The translations under genes and the position numbers were made by a program. From Bacillota bacterium (GTDB lineage Bacteria > Bacillota > Clostridia > Christensenellales > Aristaeellaceae), in the NCBI GenBank assembly GCA_023425025.1, contig JAFADG010000004.1, forward strand, positions 1 through 64,000: a stretch of DNA of 64,000 nt, in the 5' to 3' direction. Each line of letters opens with the position of its first letter. Within the stretch, counting starts at the first letter, position 1. The notes under the pieces are model-generated. The model had not been told where the DNA came from. It saw only the letters and a program-made list of their open reading frames with translations, and ran no database searches. This document shows, piece by piece, positions 41,506 to 51,300 of this stretch.

Positions 41506-43077
41506 ATGAAACGGTTACTCAGTGTAATGTTGGCCTTGGTACTCCTGCTGGGCGTGATGCCCATGTCGGCTATGGCAGGCGACATGATCACCCTCAAGGT
41601 TGGTGTGTATGAACGCGGCAACACCACCAACACCTACGGCACCGCGACGGACAATTACTGGACGCGCTGGGTGCAGAAGGAATTTGGCGATCCCAACAAC
41701 ATCAAACTCGAATATATCCCGATCCCCCGTGCCGAAGACACCGCGAAGATTAATACCATGATGGCTTCCGGCACCGCGCCTGATATCATCTTTTCCTACG
41801 ACACAAACATGATCCTTGGCTACGGCCGTGACGGCGGCTTGACGGATCTGGGTGATCTGATTGAGCAGTATGGCCCCAATATCAAGGAAAACCTCAAGGC
41901 CTCCCTGCCCTACGGCGTGTACAAGGGCACGCAGTACGCAGTTCCCGCGCTGCGTTCGATGATCGGCCGCTACACCAATTTCATCCGCAAGGATTGGCTG
42001 GATGCGAAGGGCATTGAGCTTGAAGTGAACGAAAACGGCTACTATCACATGAGCGTTGAAGATTACGAAAAGCTCGTGTACGACGCAAAGTCCTGGGACA
42101 TCGACCAGACGGGTATGGAAATGTACCCCGTTGGCTTGGCTGGCGCGCACTACGCGACACAGACCCTGCCCCTCATCTTCGCGTTTGTTGACAAAGCGCA
42201 AGTGACGGAAGAAATGGTCGCCTCCACGCCGCAGATGATGTGGCCTGGCTTCAAGGAAGGTGTTCGTTTCCTCAATAAGCTTTACAACGACAAGCTCATT
42301 GATCCTGACTTCATGGTTGACACCGACACGGCGCTCCCTTCGCTCAACGCGATGGTCTCCACAGGCCGCACGCTTTCCATGCCGCAGGATGACATGTACA
42401 AGGACGGCATCATCGCCCTGTACGAAACCAAGCCTGAAGCGGAGTTTGTGGGCCTGCAGATCGACAACATCCACGGCGAGCAGATCATAAACGTCTACCA
42501 GCCTATCGGTATGTTCCTCGCGGTACCCGCGACCTGCAAAAACCCGGAAGCGGCTGTCAAGTACATTGACTTCCTGGCGGATATTGACACCTACAAGGTG
42601 CTCGCCCATGGCTTTGAAGGCATCCACTACAATGTGGTTGACGGCGAACCCCAAGTGATTGCATACACCGAAGAGCAGATCAAAACCGGCGAGGGCCTTG
42701 AGCGCATCACTTGCGGCGATATGAACCTCGCGTATAACGGTTCCCCGCTTGGCTACAAAAATGTTCCGTCCAAGCCCACTGTCCCGTACATCCGGGCTGC
42801 TGAACTCTATGACATCACCCGTGAAATGAGCAAGGTTGGCGGCGTTGCAGATTACTTCTTTGCCGGAATCAAGACCGAAGCTCAGGAAATGTACGAAGGC
42901 TTGATTACCAACCTGGACGACAAGCATCCCCTGGCGATGCTCATCTCAGCGCCCGCCGATCAGTTCGACGCGCTATACGATGCCGAAATAAACAAGTGGC
43001 TCGAGCAGGGCGGACAGGAAATCATCGACCAGAAGCTCGAGCTGTACAAAGAGCTGGAAGCTGCCAAAGCGCAGTAA
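41506..43077 (+). CDS. CUT1 ABC transporter sugar-binding protein
   Basis: The 523-residue exported protein has signal peptide KRLLSVMLALVLLLGVMPMS with cleavage near AMA-GD. The solute-binding fold is visible in INTMMASGTAPDIIFSYDTN, YGVYKGTQYAVPAL and FLNKLYNDKLIDPDFMVDTD. No lipobox is present. AAGGAGGAAG precedes the ATG. Its length and the associated GH105 gene suggest binding of unsaturated uronate oligosaccharides made by polysaccharide lyases. Confidence 0.9.
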   Translation: MKRLLSVMLALVLLLGVMPMSAMAGDMITLKVGVYERGNTTNTYGTATDNYWTRWVQKEFGDPNNIKLEYIPIPRAEDTAKINTMMASGTAPDIIFSYDTNMILGYGRDGGLTDLGDLIEQYGPNIKENLKASLPYGVYKGTQYAVPALRSMIGRYTNFIRKDWLDAKGIELEVNENGYYHMSVEDYEKLVYDAKSWDIDQTGMEMYPVGLAGAHYATQTLPLIFAFVDKAQVTEEMVASTPQMMWPGFKEGVRFLNKLYNDKLIDPDFMVDTDTALPSLNAMVSTGRTLSMPQDDMYKDGIIALYETKPEAEFVGLQIDNIHGEQIINVYQPIGMFLAVPATCKNPEAAVKYIDFLADIDTYKVLAHGFEGIHYNVVDGEPQVIAYTEEQIKTGEGLERITCGDMNLAYNGSPLGYKNVPSKPTVPYIRAAELYDITREMSKVGGVADYFFAGIKTEAQEMYEGLITNLDDKHPLAMLISAPADQFDALYDAEINKWLEQGGQEIIDQKLELYKELEAAKAQ

Positions 43078-43109
43078 ACAATGTATACCATCTGCCTTGA
43101 ATAAAGGCC

Positions 43110-43137
43110 GGGAGGGCACGGCATGCTGTGCCCTCCC
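43110..43137 (+). terminator. Stem-loop after the binding-protein gene
   Basis: GGGAGGGCAC (43110-43119) and GTGCCCTCCC (43128-43137) form a perfect 10-bp stem with an 8-base loop, 32 bases after the stop. No T-run follows, so the downstream enzyme genes may still be reached. Confidence 0.65.
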
Positions 43138-43240
43138 ACTATGTTCAAAAGCATGTTAAGCACGTCAAATTTATCTTTTTTATTGATTTTACACGGATTC
43201 AGCAATGATTAAGCGACGCAACGATGAGGTGACATACGCT

Positions 43241-45793
43241 ATGAAATCGGAAAACCTTTTTTGTCGAACCATTGATAAAGCGCAAATGATCCGTCCCTTT
43301 CTCGTAACTGGCGTGCTGGAAAAGGACTACAAAGGCGGGCGCACACGCGACGACTTTGTAGGCGGCCTTGAAGACGCGATGCGTGATGCTGAGCAAGTAT
43401 TCTCCAAGAATGTTGCCTACCGGGAGATGGATACCTTTGACCTTTGCGGCATGAAGGGCCAGTGGCGCTTTTCGACCGTGGACGCCCCGCAGTACGCTGA
43501 TGGACACTACTACATCATGGAAAAAGTGGGCCTTATGCCGGTGTATACTGTGCTTGAAAGTGAAATCGAGCAGACAGTAACCATCCGTTTCAATGCAAAG
43601 CGCGTATGCGTTTTCTTAAACGGTGAGACTGTCCTTAACAATAGTGACCTGCATGAAAGAAAGACAGAGCGCATCTACGTCTTTGAACACGCGCAAAAGC
43701 ACATGTTTGAAGACGTGCAGATGAAGCTTTCAAAAGGTGAAAACCGTCTGGTTGTGCTCATGGGCTGCGTAGGGCGCGGCACAGGCATGAGCTTCAGCAT
43801 GGAATTGCTGGGGTGCGATGCACCCATTACCGCGCGCGTTCCGCTCAGCATCAAGGAAGAGGAGCGGGCGGAAACCGCAAAGAGCCAGATGGAAACGTAT
43901 TTGGTGGATGACTGCTGGAAGACGGGGGAGGCACCCCGCGTTCACGTCGGCGGCGTGCCGCTTTCCGGCTGCACTGTAAGCATCCAGGTTTTTAAAAGCG
44001 ATAAAAAAGGCGCGACAGGCGACAAGGTGACAGAACAGCTGCCTGTAACCCAGAGCGACACGACGCTGCCTGCTGATCTGCCTGCGGGGGAATACAAGGT
44101 GGAGTTTAGCTGGGTGTTGAAAGAAGGCACGCTGCTGTCCAAACAGGAGCAGAGCTTTGCCGTTTTCGAAATCCGCAAGGCCCTGCCGGGCTATGAGAAC
44201 TTTGGCCGTCGTCGGCAGATCATGCTGGAAGAACTCGCAAACCAGGGCAATCCGCTGGCGCTCTACCGCCTTGGACGGCATGACGAAATACCGCAGGAGC
44301 GCGTTTTCGGGATGTGCGATCAGGTACTCAAGCGCGCGGACTGCGCCGACTTTGAACTGCTTCCGCTTCTGTGGCTCGTGTGGGAGGACCGCGAGGATCG
44401 CCGCATGAGCGAGGTCCTGCACAATCGTATTCGAGAGGCGGCTGTTAATTTCCGCTACTGGGTGGACGAGCCAGGAACCTCCTCGATGTTCTACTGCTCG
44501 GAAAACCACCGCGTCGGCTTCCACGTCTGTGAGTATCTGGCGGGTCTCCTGTACCCCAGAGACATGTTCACCAACTGCGAGCAAAACGGCATGTATCACT
44601 CCATGAAGGGGCGCATGCACCTGATGGAGTGGCTGGAGCAGCGCTGCCGCTTTGGCTTTGACGAGCCGTTATCCGACAGCTATATGCCGGTGACGCTCTC
44701 GGCGCTGCTGGTGCTGCGCGAGGTACTGCCGTGGGAGGAATATCCCCTGCGCAACATGGTTAACGTGCTGCTTGACTTCATGACGTTTATCTTCGCTGCT
44801 GGCAGCTTTGACGGCGTTATGGCGACCCCGCGAGGGCGCAGCTACAACCGTCCACTCCGAAGTGGCTACTTCAGCGGCATCGGCGGCATCTTCTGGATGA
44901 TGTTTGGCAACGGCCCGGCGAGCAGGAGCGCCATACACGACGAACTGGCCTTTAGCTATTACGTGCCGCCCAAGGGTCTGTGCGCGCTGGCTGAGGACTT
45001 TGCGCCTGCGACCTTCACCTACAAGCAGGGCCTCATGCATTTTGATAAGCATAACGCGGACTTCACTATCCGCCGCACGAAGGATTACGTAATCAGCGGC
45101 GTCCGTGACCACAACGTAGGTATGTGCGATATGCACTTCATCTCCGCGATGATCGTGCTTCGCGACGACGTGCTGATTCATTTCTCCGCCCCCAACAACA
45201 TGGCGGAGGGCAGCGGTTTGCGCCCGGACTACTGGGCGGGTCAGGCGTTCCTTCCACGCGTGCTGATGACGGGCAGAACCTTGGCTGTCATTTGGCATGA
45301 CGTCAAGGATGCCAACATATGGATGACGCACTGCCACTTTAATGCCCGCAAGTTTGACGAGGTGGTCACGAAAGATGGCTGGACATTTGGACGCAAGGGT
45401 GACGGCTATGTGGCCATTTATTCGACAGTGCCGCACACCATAAACACGCAAGGCAATTACGCCGGACGCGAGCTTGTCTGCCCGGGCAACGAGGTCATCT
45501 GGTTGGCGGAATGCGGCAGTCAGGAAGAGGACGGCAGCTTTGAGACGTTCATGGGGTGCATCACAGCCGCTCAGAAGTGGCAGGACGACAAGGGCTATCA
45601 CCTCAATTCACCCAAAAGCGGCCTGATCGAGTTTGGCCTCACCGAGGGCTTTACGGTAGACCGTGTGGACGTACCGATCGAGCAATACACGGCGAAGAGC
45701 CCGTATCTTACATCCCGCTTTGGCAGCGGCCGTTTTACGTACGACTGCCATGGCTTCAAGGAAACACATTGGACTTTCCCGGCGAGTGAATGA
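43241..45793 (+). CDS. Large unrecognised protein in a glycan-utilisation operon
   Basis: I do not recognise a family for this 850-residue protein. It has no signal peptide or membrane helix. Residues about 1-310 look like beta-rich domains (YTVLESEIEQTVTIRFNAKR, VCVFLNGETVLNN, then an Ig-like GTLLSKQEQSFAVFEIRK). Residues about 310-600 are helical and rich in aromatic residues (MLEELANQGNPLALYRLGRH to NMVNVLLDFMTFIFAAGSFD), as in alpha/alpha-toroid lyases. The C-terminal part is beta-rich (VIWHDVKDANIWMTHCHF). ATG 43241 is chosen over 43205 because GAGGTG precedes it. A heparinase-like lyase or cytoplasmic glycoside hydrolase is plausible from the layout and the adjacent GH105 gene, but no catalytic residues can be named. 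Confidence 0.7.
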   Translation: MKSENLFCRTIDKAQMIRPFLVTGVLEKDYKGGRTRDDFVGGLEDAMRDAEQVFSKNVAYREMDTFDLCGMKGQWRFSTVDAPQYADGHYYIMEKVGLMPVYTVLESEIEQTVTIRFNAKRVCVFLNGETVLNNSDLHERKTERIYVFEHAQKHMFEDVQMKLSKGENRLVVLMGCVGRGTGMSFSMELLGCDAPITARVPLSIKEEERAETAKSQMETYLVDDCWKTGEAPRVHVGGVPLSGCTVSIQVFKSDKKGATGDKVTEQLPVTQSDTTLPADLPAGEYKVEFSWVLKEGTLLSKQEQSFAVFEIRKALPGYENFGRRRQIMLEELANQGNPLALYRLGRHDEIPQERVFGMCDQVLKRADCADFELLPLLWLVWEDREDRRMSEVLHNRIREAAVNFRYWVDEPGTSSMFYCSENHRVGFHVCEYLAGLLYPRDMFTNCEQNGMYHSMKGRMHLMEWLEQRCRFGFDEPLSDSYMPVTLSALLVLREVLPWEEYPLRNMVNVLLDFMTFIFAAGSFDGVMATPRGRSYNRPLRSGYFSGIGGIFWMMFGNGPASRSAIHDELAFSYYVPPKGLCALAEDFAPATFTYKQGLMHFDKHNADFTIRRTKDYVISGVRDHNVGMCDMHFISAMIVLRDDVLIHFSAPNNMAEGSGLRPDYWAGQAFLPRVLMTGRTLAVIWHDVKDANIWMTHCHFNARKFDEVVTKDGWTFGRKGDGYVAIYSTVPHTINTQGNYAGRELVCPGNEVIWLAECGSQEEDGSFETFMGCITAAQKWQDDKGYHLNSPKSGLIEFGLTEGFTVDRVDVPIEQYTAKSPYLTSRFGSGRFTYDCHGFKETHWTFPASE

Positions 45794-45950
45794 ACGTAAA
45801 CTTTTTGCGCATCACTTCCGGGCGCATTTCTTTCCTTTGCTTATGCATTTATGCGGCTAAAGAACAGTCAGGCTGAAGCTCTTTATGGCTAGAAGTTAAT
45901 CCAGTATCCTGAAACGCCGAAAAGGCGCGAAAATGAAGGCTGCACTTACA

Positions 45951-45991
45951 ATGGGTAACTCGCCGCCAGTTGCCGCCGGCGAGTTACCCAT
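45951..45991 (+). other. 15-bp perfect stem-loop in the GH105 leader
   Basis: ATGGGTAACTCGCCG (45951-45965) and CGGCGAGTTACCCAT (45977-45991) are exact complements around an 11-base loop, 58 bases before the GH105 ATG. No T-run follows. It may protect or punctuate the mRNA between the two enzyme genes. Confidence 0.6.
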
Positions 45992-46049
45992 ACATGCGGT
46001 AAGCGCTACTTCGCATGATCTTTTTGGGTCTTTGAAGGAGGAAAAACAA

Positions 46050-48323
46050 ATGAACGAAGCATTACTGCCCAAGGACTCAATTCACGCGCGGGGGCTCAAG
46101 ACGCCGCGTGAGGTGATAGAATGCGTTGCCACGAAGATGCTTGATTCCCGTCCAAGGAAGACCATGGAATACAAGCCCTATATTGAACAGGCGCACATTG
46201 CGCAGCGTTTCCTTATGGGGCCGATGGACATTGATTTTAAAGAACGCTTTCCGGACGCACAGTTGGGCGATGTGATGTATGCCGCGACATGGATTGACGC
46301 GGAAGAAGAGATCGACGTCCTGTTTGTCATTGAAGGCGATGGCAAATTGTGGCTTGATGGCAAATGCCTTTTTACACGCGCAGGCGAGCATATAGAGGGC
46401 ATTGTCTACGAACGCGTGGACGATCAGGTGCGCGTGAAAACCGTGCTGAAAGCAGGACGCAACGAGATATTGATAAAATGCATCAATCAGCCGAAACGCT
46501 GGGGCATCAGCTTGAATGTGACGTTTCCACGCTATCCGTGGATATGGCTGCGCGACTATCTCTATTCCGTTCGCGCGACCTTTCCATGTGAAGCCATGGC
46601 GGGCATGGAAGGCGTTTCGTGGATTGGACCATTTAGCAAAGGCGAGGCATCCGGCGCTCTTGCATTGCTAAATGAAAAGGGCGCGGTTGAAGGGAAAGCC
46701 GTCGCCTATGAAGATACCTATGAAGATGGTGAAAGCAGGCGTTGCTGGATGCCGCGTTTTACCCAATGGAATGAAGAGGACGTCGATTTTACTCGCGTCT
46801 TTAAGGCCGCGGACGGCTGCGCGTACGCGCTTACGCGCTATGACGCGAAGCGGGCCCCCCAAGCGGTTATGGAGATCGAGTACCATTCGCCGGTGAAAGT
46901 ATTTGTGGAGGGCGAATGTGTCTTTTCCGCGAAACAGCCCGGCAAGACGACGGTTCAGCTTTCGAAAAAAGCGGATGAAACATTCCAGACCATATTGATA
47001 AAGAGCGTATTGCAGGCATCGGGTTGGGCTTTTTCGGCGCGCGTGCGCTCTGCGCAGGGTGAAAAGGCAAACGTTCATCCGATCCTTACACAGCGCAACG
47101 GGCGCGGATTTGATTGGGCGTTACTCGGCGTGTTTGGCGAAGGGGATTACCTGTTGGGGGATGCGAGAATTCTCGATGTGCCATATGGCCCTGAGCTCGG
47201 CTTGCAATTTACAGCGCCTTATCCGCTCTGCAAGGATAAAGCGGTCTTCTGGCAGCTGAATGAACCGGATACGTATATCCGCCCATATATGGACGCTTAC
47301 TTCTTTGGGCAGTGGTTCTACGCGATTCAGGTCGGTATGATCGGGCTATACGCGGCGGGCAAGGCGCTGGGTAAAAACGTGTATTGCCGCTACTTCATGG
47401 ACAGCGTTTCCATCATGGCGGAATACTTTGATTACGCGCTATGGGATGCAAAGCGCTTTAAAAACCCGACGTTGATTCCGCGTGCCTGTGATTTACGGGA
47501 ACTTGATCCCTGCGGCACCATCGGTGTTTCGATGATTGAGGCGTACTGGCGCGGCGGGAACGCAAAGCACCTGCGCGTGATACGCCACATCGAAAACGCT
47601 GTGATGAACGTCATACCCCGCTTTGAAGACGGCACGTTTTATCGCGTAAAGACCATGTGGGCGGATGACCTTTACATGAGCTGTCCGTACCTTATTCGTA
47701 TGGCAGCGCTAACGGGTGATGAAAAGTACCTGGACGAGGTCGTACGCCAGATTGAAGGCTTCCATTCCCGACTCTTTATGGCGGATCAGAACATCTACTC
47801 GCACATCTACTTCCCGCCGGTAAAAACGCCGAACCGCATCCCATGGGGACGCGGCAACGGTTGGATTGCCGTGACGCTGACAGAAGTACTTACGCACATG
47901 CCCGCAGGCGATTCGCGCCGCGCGTATGTACTTGAGCGCTACAGAACATTTATGCAAGGGATCGCCGCAGTGCAGGATAAAACCGGCATGTGGCATCAGG
48001 TGCTTAGCGAGGACTTTTCCTACGAAGAAACCTCCGCGACTGCGATGTTCACCCTCGCTATGGCGCGCGGTGTAAGAAACGGCTGGCTGGATGAAAGCTA
48101 CATGACGTTTGTCAAAAAGGGATGGGAAGCGCTGCAGCGCACCAGCATCGACGCAGAAGGAAACGTATATGGCGTATGCCTGGGTTCCGGGTGCTCAATG
48201 GATTCCAGGTACTACCGTGAAATTCCGACCCATAAAAACGACGACCACGGTTCGGGCATTATCTTGCTGCTTGCAAGTGAGCTTTTGGAGATGAACATCA
48301 GCACAAACGAAGCAAACGCTTAA
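46050..48323 (+). CDS. GH105-like unsaturated glycuronyl hydrolase with N-terminal beta domains
   Basis: The 757-residue cytoplasmic enzyme has a catalytic alpha/alpha barrel in the C-terminal half. VKTMWADDLYMSCPYLIRMA holds the catalytic Asp region near residue 538. Also present are PWGRGNGWIAVTLTEVL, GMWHQVLSEDFSYEETSATA and the final DDHGSGIILLLASELL. These are GH88/GH105 marks. The first 400 residues are beta-rich (VLFVIEGDGKLWLDGKCLF) and unusual, since YteR-like GH105 enzymes have about 370 residues in all. Such enzymes release the unsaturated uronic residue left by lyases from rhamnogalacturonan or ulvan-like chains. GAAGGAGGAA precedes ATG 46050. Confidence 0.88.
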   Translation: MNEALLPKDSIHARGLKTPREVIECVATKMLDSRPRKTMEYKPYIEQAHIAQRFLMGPMDIDFKERFPDAQLGDVMYAATWIDAEEEIDVLFVIEGDGKLWLDGKCLFTRAGEHIEGIVYERVDDQVRVKTVLKAGRNEILIKCINQPKRWGISLNVTFPRYPWIWLRDYLYSVRATFPCEAMAGMEGVSWIGPFSKGEASGALALLNEKGAVEGKAVAYEDTYEDGESRRCWMPRFTQWNEEDVDFTRVFKAADGCAYALTRYDAKRAPQAVMEIEYHSPVKVFVEGECVFSAKQPGKTTVQLSKKADETFQTILIKSVLQASGWAFSARVRSAQGEKANVHPILTQRNGRGFDWALLGVFGEGDYLLGDARILDVPYGPELGLQFTAPYPLCKDKAVFWQLNEPDTYIRPYMDAYFFGQWFYAIQVGMIGLYAAGKALGKNVYCRYFMDSVSIMAEYFDYALWDAKRFKNPTLIPRACDLRELDPCGTIGVSMIEAYWRGGNAKHLRVIRHIENAVMNVIPRFEDGTFYRVKTMWADDLYMSCPYLIRMAALTGDEKYLDEVVRQIEGFHSRLFMADQNIYSHIYFPPVKTPNRIPWGRGNGWIAVTLTEVLTHMPAGDSRRAYVLERYRTFMQGIAAVQDKTGMWHQVLSEDFSYEETSATAMFTLAMARGVRNGWLDESYMTFVKKGWEALQRTSIDAEGNVYGVCLGSGCSMDSRYYREIPTHKNDDHGSGIILLLASELLEMNISTNEANA

Positions 48324-48402
48324 CAAAGCGGCATATAAGCGGATGCAAAAATACGCAACGCTTGATAAGCCCACCAGAATGCACATGCGTTTTCGATGAG
48401 AA

Positions 48403-50430
48403 TTACATCTCCGGTGCCGCCAGGCCTTCCTGTGTCTCATCCGGGCCAGGATTGGCCTTTATCCGAACAATCTGCCCATCCGACCGCTGGACGACAACCG
48501 TGCGCATGCTGCTGTCATAATGCGCCTCGCATATGGCGGGGCCTTTGTCTGCATATGCTTCACAGACCTGAATGAACAGCGCCTTTGTGGCATGCGCCCG
48601 CTGAATCAGATAGGACAGCATTGTATCCGAAGGATTGTCAAACCCCTGCATGGCATATAGGCCGATATCCTTATCCGGCGCCAGCAGGCGCAGATCAAAC
48701 CGGACGCCGTCGCCGCAATCCCAGCGCTGCACCCTGGAGGTTGTCTTCTGCACATCCGCAAGATAGCAGTAGGGCGGCTCTTCTCCCCAGGGCGAATGCA
48801 CAGACGCGTCATCCTGCGGCCTTAAGCGCTGCCCGCGGACATGCAGGATGCAATCAATATCGGTTTCAACCAAAGAAGATACTTCCACGATATCCACAAA
48901 AAAATCGCCATACCAATGGATTCTGCGGCGAATATTTGCCCCTTCGTATGCTTTTGCGTCCCACTGCACGATGGTAAAGGAGTCAAGAGGCTTGTAATTG
49001 TCATCCCATGTCACGGATACATCCAAAAAAGTATGATCATTTTTCGGCTCGTACGCATGCACCCTGCAGTTGGCCGGAGGCTGGTTCTTTCCATTCAGGC
49101 AGACAGTATTGTGCGCGCCTGTATTTTTGTAATAGGCATAATGCAGTGGCGCGCCGTAGGGGCAAGTACCCATATCCGGCAGCACATCCTTACCCAATGC
49201 GGCAAACAGGATGCCAAGCCGGTCATAATGATCGTGCTCGCCGCCATAGGGTGCGTGCTTGACAAGCAGGAAGCGGCCTTCCGGCCCATACATGGTCGTC
49301 AGTCCGGAGCCATCCTTGTTATGGTATGGTGTTTGCGGCCATTGGTCCAGCCTTTTCAAATCATCGCAGCCATACAAAAACGCAAACAAGTTGCTGCGTT
49401 CCCGCCCATCATAGCAGCGGCTGAGAATAAAACGGAACGCTTCGCAGGGGTGCACGGCCTGCGCTAACTCATAGATACTTTCCTTGCCGTAAAAAAGATT
49501 TTGAGCGCCGCCAATATCGTTGAGCAGCGGCACCCTTCCGCCGGGCATCAGTATATTTACGGGAAACCGCAGTATCTCCAAAAAACGCGCGTCATTCAAA
49601 AAGCTATGAGGCGTATTCCGGGCGAAAAGCTCAAATGCCATAAACTGTTCCATGGCGTAAAAATGGTAGCTGGTAGTTCCCTCGAACCAAAATCCGTCGG
49701 CCAGAACGCCATGCTCCAATTGATAGCGGAGGCCATATTGCCCATATACGCCAAATGCGATCAAATCCTCGCGGGCCAGCAAAAATCCCAGCATGGCCGC
49801 AGTGGCATCGGCAATGCACTCATGATTGTGAATTTGATTGGATCTGTACCGCATAAAAAAATCGCCGGCAATTTCAAATAGATTGGCCGTGATAAACCGC
49901 TGGTCTTCTTCCTCCAATGCATCCCGGATGATATCATAGCCCTGCAGAAGCCCGCGAATCCAGACGGCGTCACACAAGGTTTGGGCATTTGCCTTGCCGG
50001 GATTATTGTAAGGAATGCCGCCATGAATCTCATATTCCGGGTAAAAAAGCGCGTATTCCATCAGCACCGCTTTGGCGTGGAAAAGATAAGCCCTATCCCC
50101 GGTGAGCAGATACACCAGCGCGGCCTTATAGCAGGACTCGCTGGCTATACGGTTGACAATCCGCCACCATGCCCCATCATATATATCGCCTTCCCACTCC
50201 CTTTGACAGACGGGGCACAGATGCCTGTGGGGTTGATCCAGCCGGAAGGTCAGGCGCACCGAATCCTTGGGGCATGCATAAAACCCCTCCCAGGTAGCAA
50301 TGCCTGTTTTAGGGAGCCGCAAATGCTGTTTCATTGGCTCCACGTCGCGCATAAGCATATGAACAAACGCTTTATCCGCTTGCGCTTTCATTTGAAGGCG
50401 GGAAATCTCTTCCTGGCTGAATTGCAGCAT
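48403..50430 (-). CDS. Heparinase II/III-like polysaccharide lyase
   Basis: The 675-residue protein has no signal peptide. The alpha/alpha toroid holds IHNHECIADATAA (Asn202, His203) and FEGTTSYHFYAMEQF (Glu250, Tyr255, His256), the usual catalytic site of heparinase II/III and alginate-lyase-type families. The beta-sandwich starts near residue 375 and holds YGGEHDHYDRLGI (His398, Asp399, His400). A CPVC pair at 72-75 is common in this group. It would cleave uronate-containing oligosaccharides in the cytoplasm. It is the last gene of the leftward operon and begins 4 bases after the permease stop. Confidence 0.83.
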   Translation of the reverse strand: MLQFSQEEISRLQMKAQADKAFVHMLMRDVEPMKQHLRLPKTGIATWEGFYACPKDSVRLTFRLDQPHRHLCPVCQREWEGDIYDGAWWRIVNRIASESCYKAALVYLLTGDRAYLFHAKAVLMEYALFYPEYEIHGGIPYNNPGKANAQTLCDAVWIRGLLQGYDIIRDALEEEDQRFITANLFEIAGDFFMRYRSNQIHNHECIADATAAMLGFLLAREDLIAFGVYGQYGLRYQLEHGVLADGFWFEGTTSYHFYAMEQFMAFELFARNTPHSFLNDARFLEILRFPVNILMPGGRVPLLNDIGGAQNLFYGKESIYELAQAVHPCEAFRFILSRCYDGRERSNLFAFLYGCDDLKRLDQWPQTPYHNKDGSGLTTMYGPEGRFLLVKHAPYGGEHDHYDRLGILFAALGKDVLPDMGTCPYGAPLHYAYYKNTGAHNTVCLNGKNQPPANCRVHAYEPKNDHTFLDVSVTWDDNYKPLDSFTIVQWDAKAYEGANIRRRIHWYGDFFVDIVEVSSLVETDIDCILHVRGQRLRPQDDASVHSPWGEEPPYCYLADVQKTTSRVQRWDCGDGVRFDLRLLAPDKDIGLYAMQGFDNPSDTMLSYLIQRAHATKALFIQVCEAYADKGPAICEAHYDSSMRTVVVQRSDGQIVRIKANPGPDETQEGLAAPEM

Positions 50431-50434
50431 GCTT

Positions 50435-51280
50435 TTATCCTTTCACGCCGCCGGCGGTGAGGCCGGCAATGAATTGTTTATTGGCAAACAAATAGACAAG
50501 GAGTACGGGCAGCAGCGCTATGGAGGCGCCGGCCAGCATAATATGCCATTCCGCGGCAGCGTTGCTGGAATATTTCAATTGCACTACGCCAACAGTCAGC
50601 GTGCGCAGCGCAGGCTTTCCGATGGACATGACCAAGGGAATCAGATAATTGTTCCATGCCAGGCGGAAGGAGAACAGCGCCACTACGCCAAGCACCGGCT
50701 TGATCAGATGGATGATGATGCGGCAATACACCTGAAAGAAGCTGCAGCCATCAATATACGCGGCCTCGTCCAATTCCTTTGGAATGCTTTTCGTAAAGCT
50801 CATAATCAACAGCACATTGCTGGTCTGACCACCGGTAATGGCCAAGGACATGCCCAAAAGGCTATTGGTCAGCCCCAGCGCGCGAAGCAGAACATAGATG
50901 GGAAACAGCGTTACAGACCCCAATGCGATAAACATAAATGCCATATACATGCCCATGATCAGTTTTTTGCCGGGAAAATCATGCCTTGCCAGAAGATAGC
51001 CTGCCATGGAGGTAGAGACTAACGCCAGCAGGGTCACCGTAACGGCAACAATGATGCTGTTGATGGTATACAGGCCGAAATTGCCTTTGGTAAAGGCATC
51101 GGCGTAGTTGGAAAAATGCCATTGCTCGGGAAAGAAGGCTTTGCCGCTTGTCAGCTCAAAGTTCGTTTTCAAAGAGCCGATCAGTGCATAAATCACCGGA
51201 TACAGCGTAAACACTATCATTGCCGACAAAAAGATCCATTTCATCACCTGTACAGGCGTGTTTCTTTTTTTGTTCCGCAT
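50435..51280 (-). CDS. CUT1 sugar ABC transporter permease (MalG/AraQ-like)
   Basis: The 281-residue protein has six membrane segments and the EAA loop PKELDEAAYIDGCSFFQVYC. It ends ANKQFIAGLTAGGVKG, the common end of MalG-like permeases. ATG 51280 has GGAGGGG 5 bases upstream; a longer frame from 51304 lacks a site and would overlap the upstream permease. It pairs with the next gene. Confidence 0.9.
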   Translation of the reverse strand: MRNKKRNTPVQVMKWIFLSAMIVFTLYPVIYALIGSLKTNFELTSGKAFFPEQWHFSNYADAFTKGNFGLYTINSIIVAVTVTLLALVSTSMAGYLLARHDFPGKKLIMGMYMAFMFIALGSVTLFPIYVLLRALGLTNSLLGMSLAITGGQTSNVLLIMSFTKSIPKELDEAAYIDGCSFFQVYCRIIIHLIKPVLGVVALFSFRLAWNNYLIPLVMSIGKPALRTLTVGVVQLKYSSNAAAEWHIMLAGASIALLPVLLVYLFANKQFIAGLTAGGVKG

Positions 51281-51300
51281 CAGGTCCCCTCCTTTCCGGA

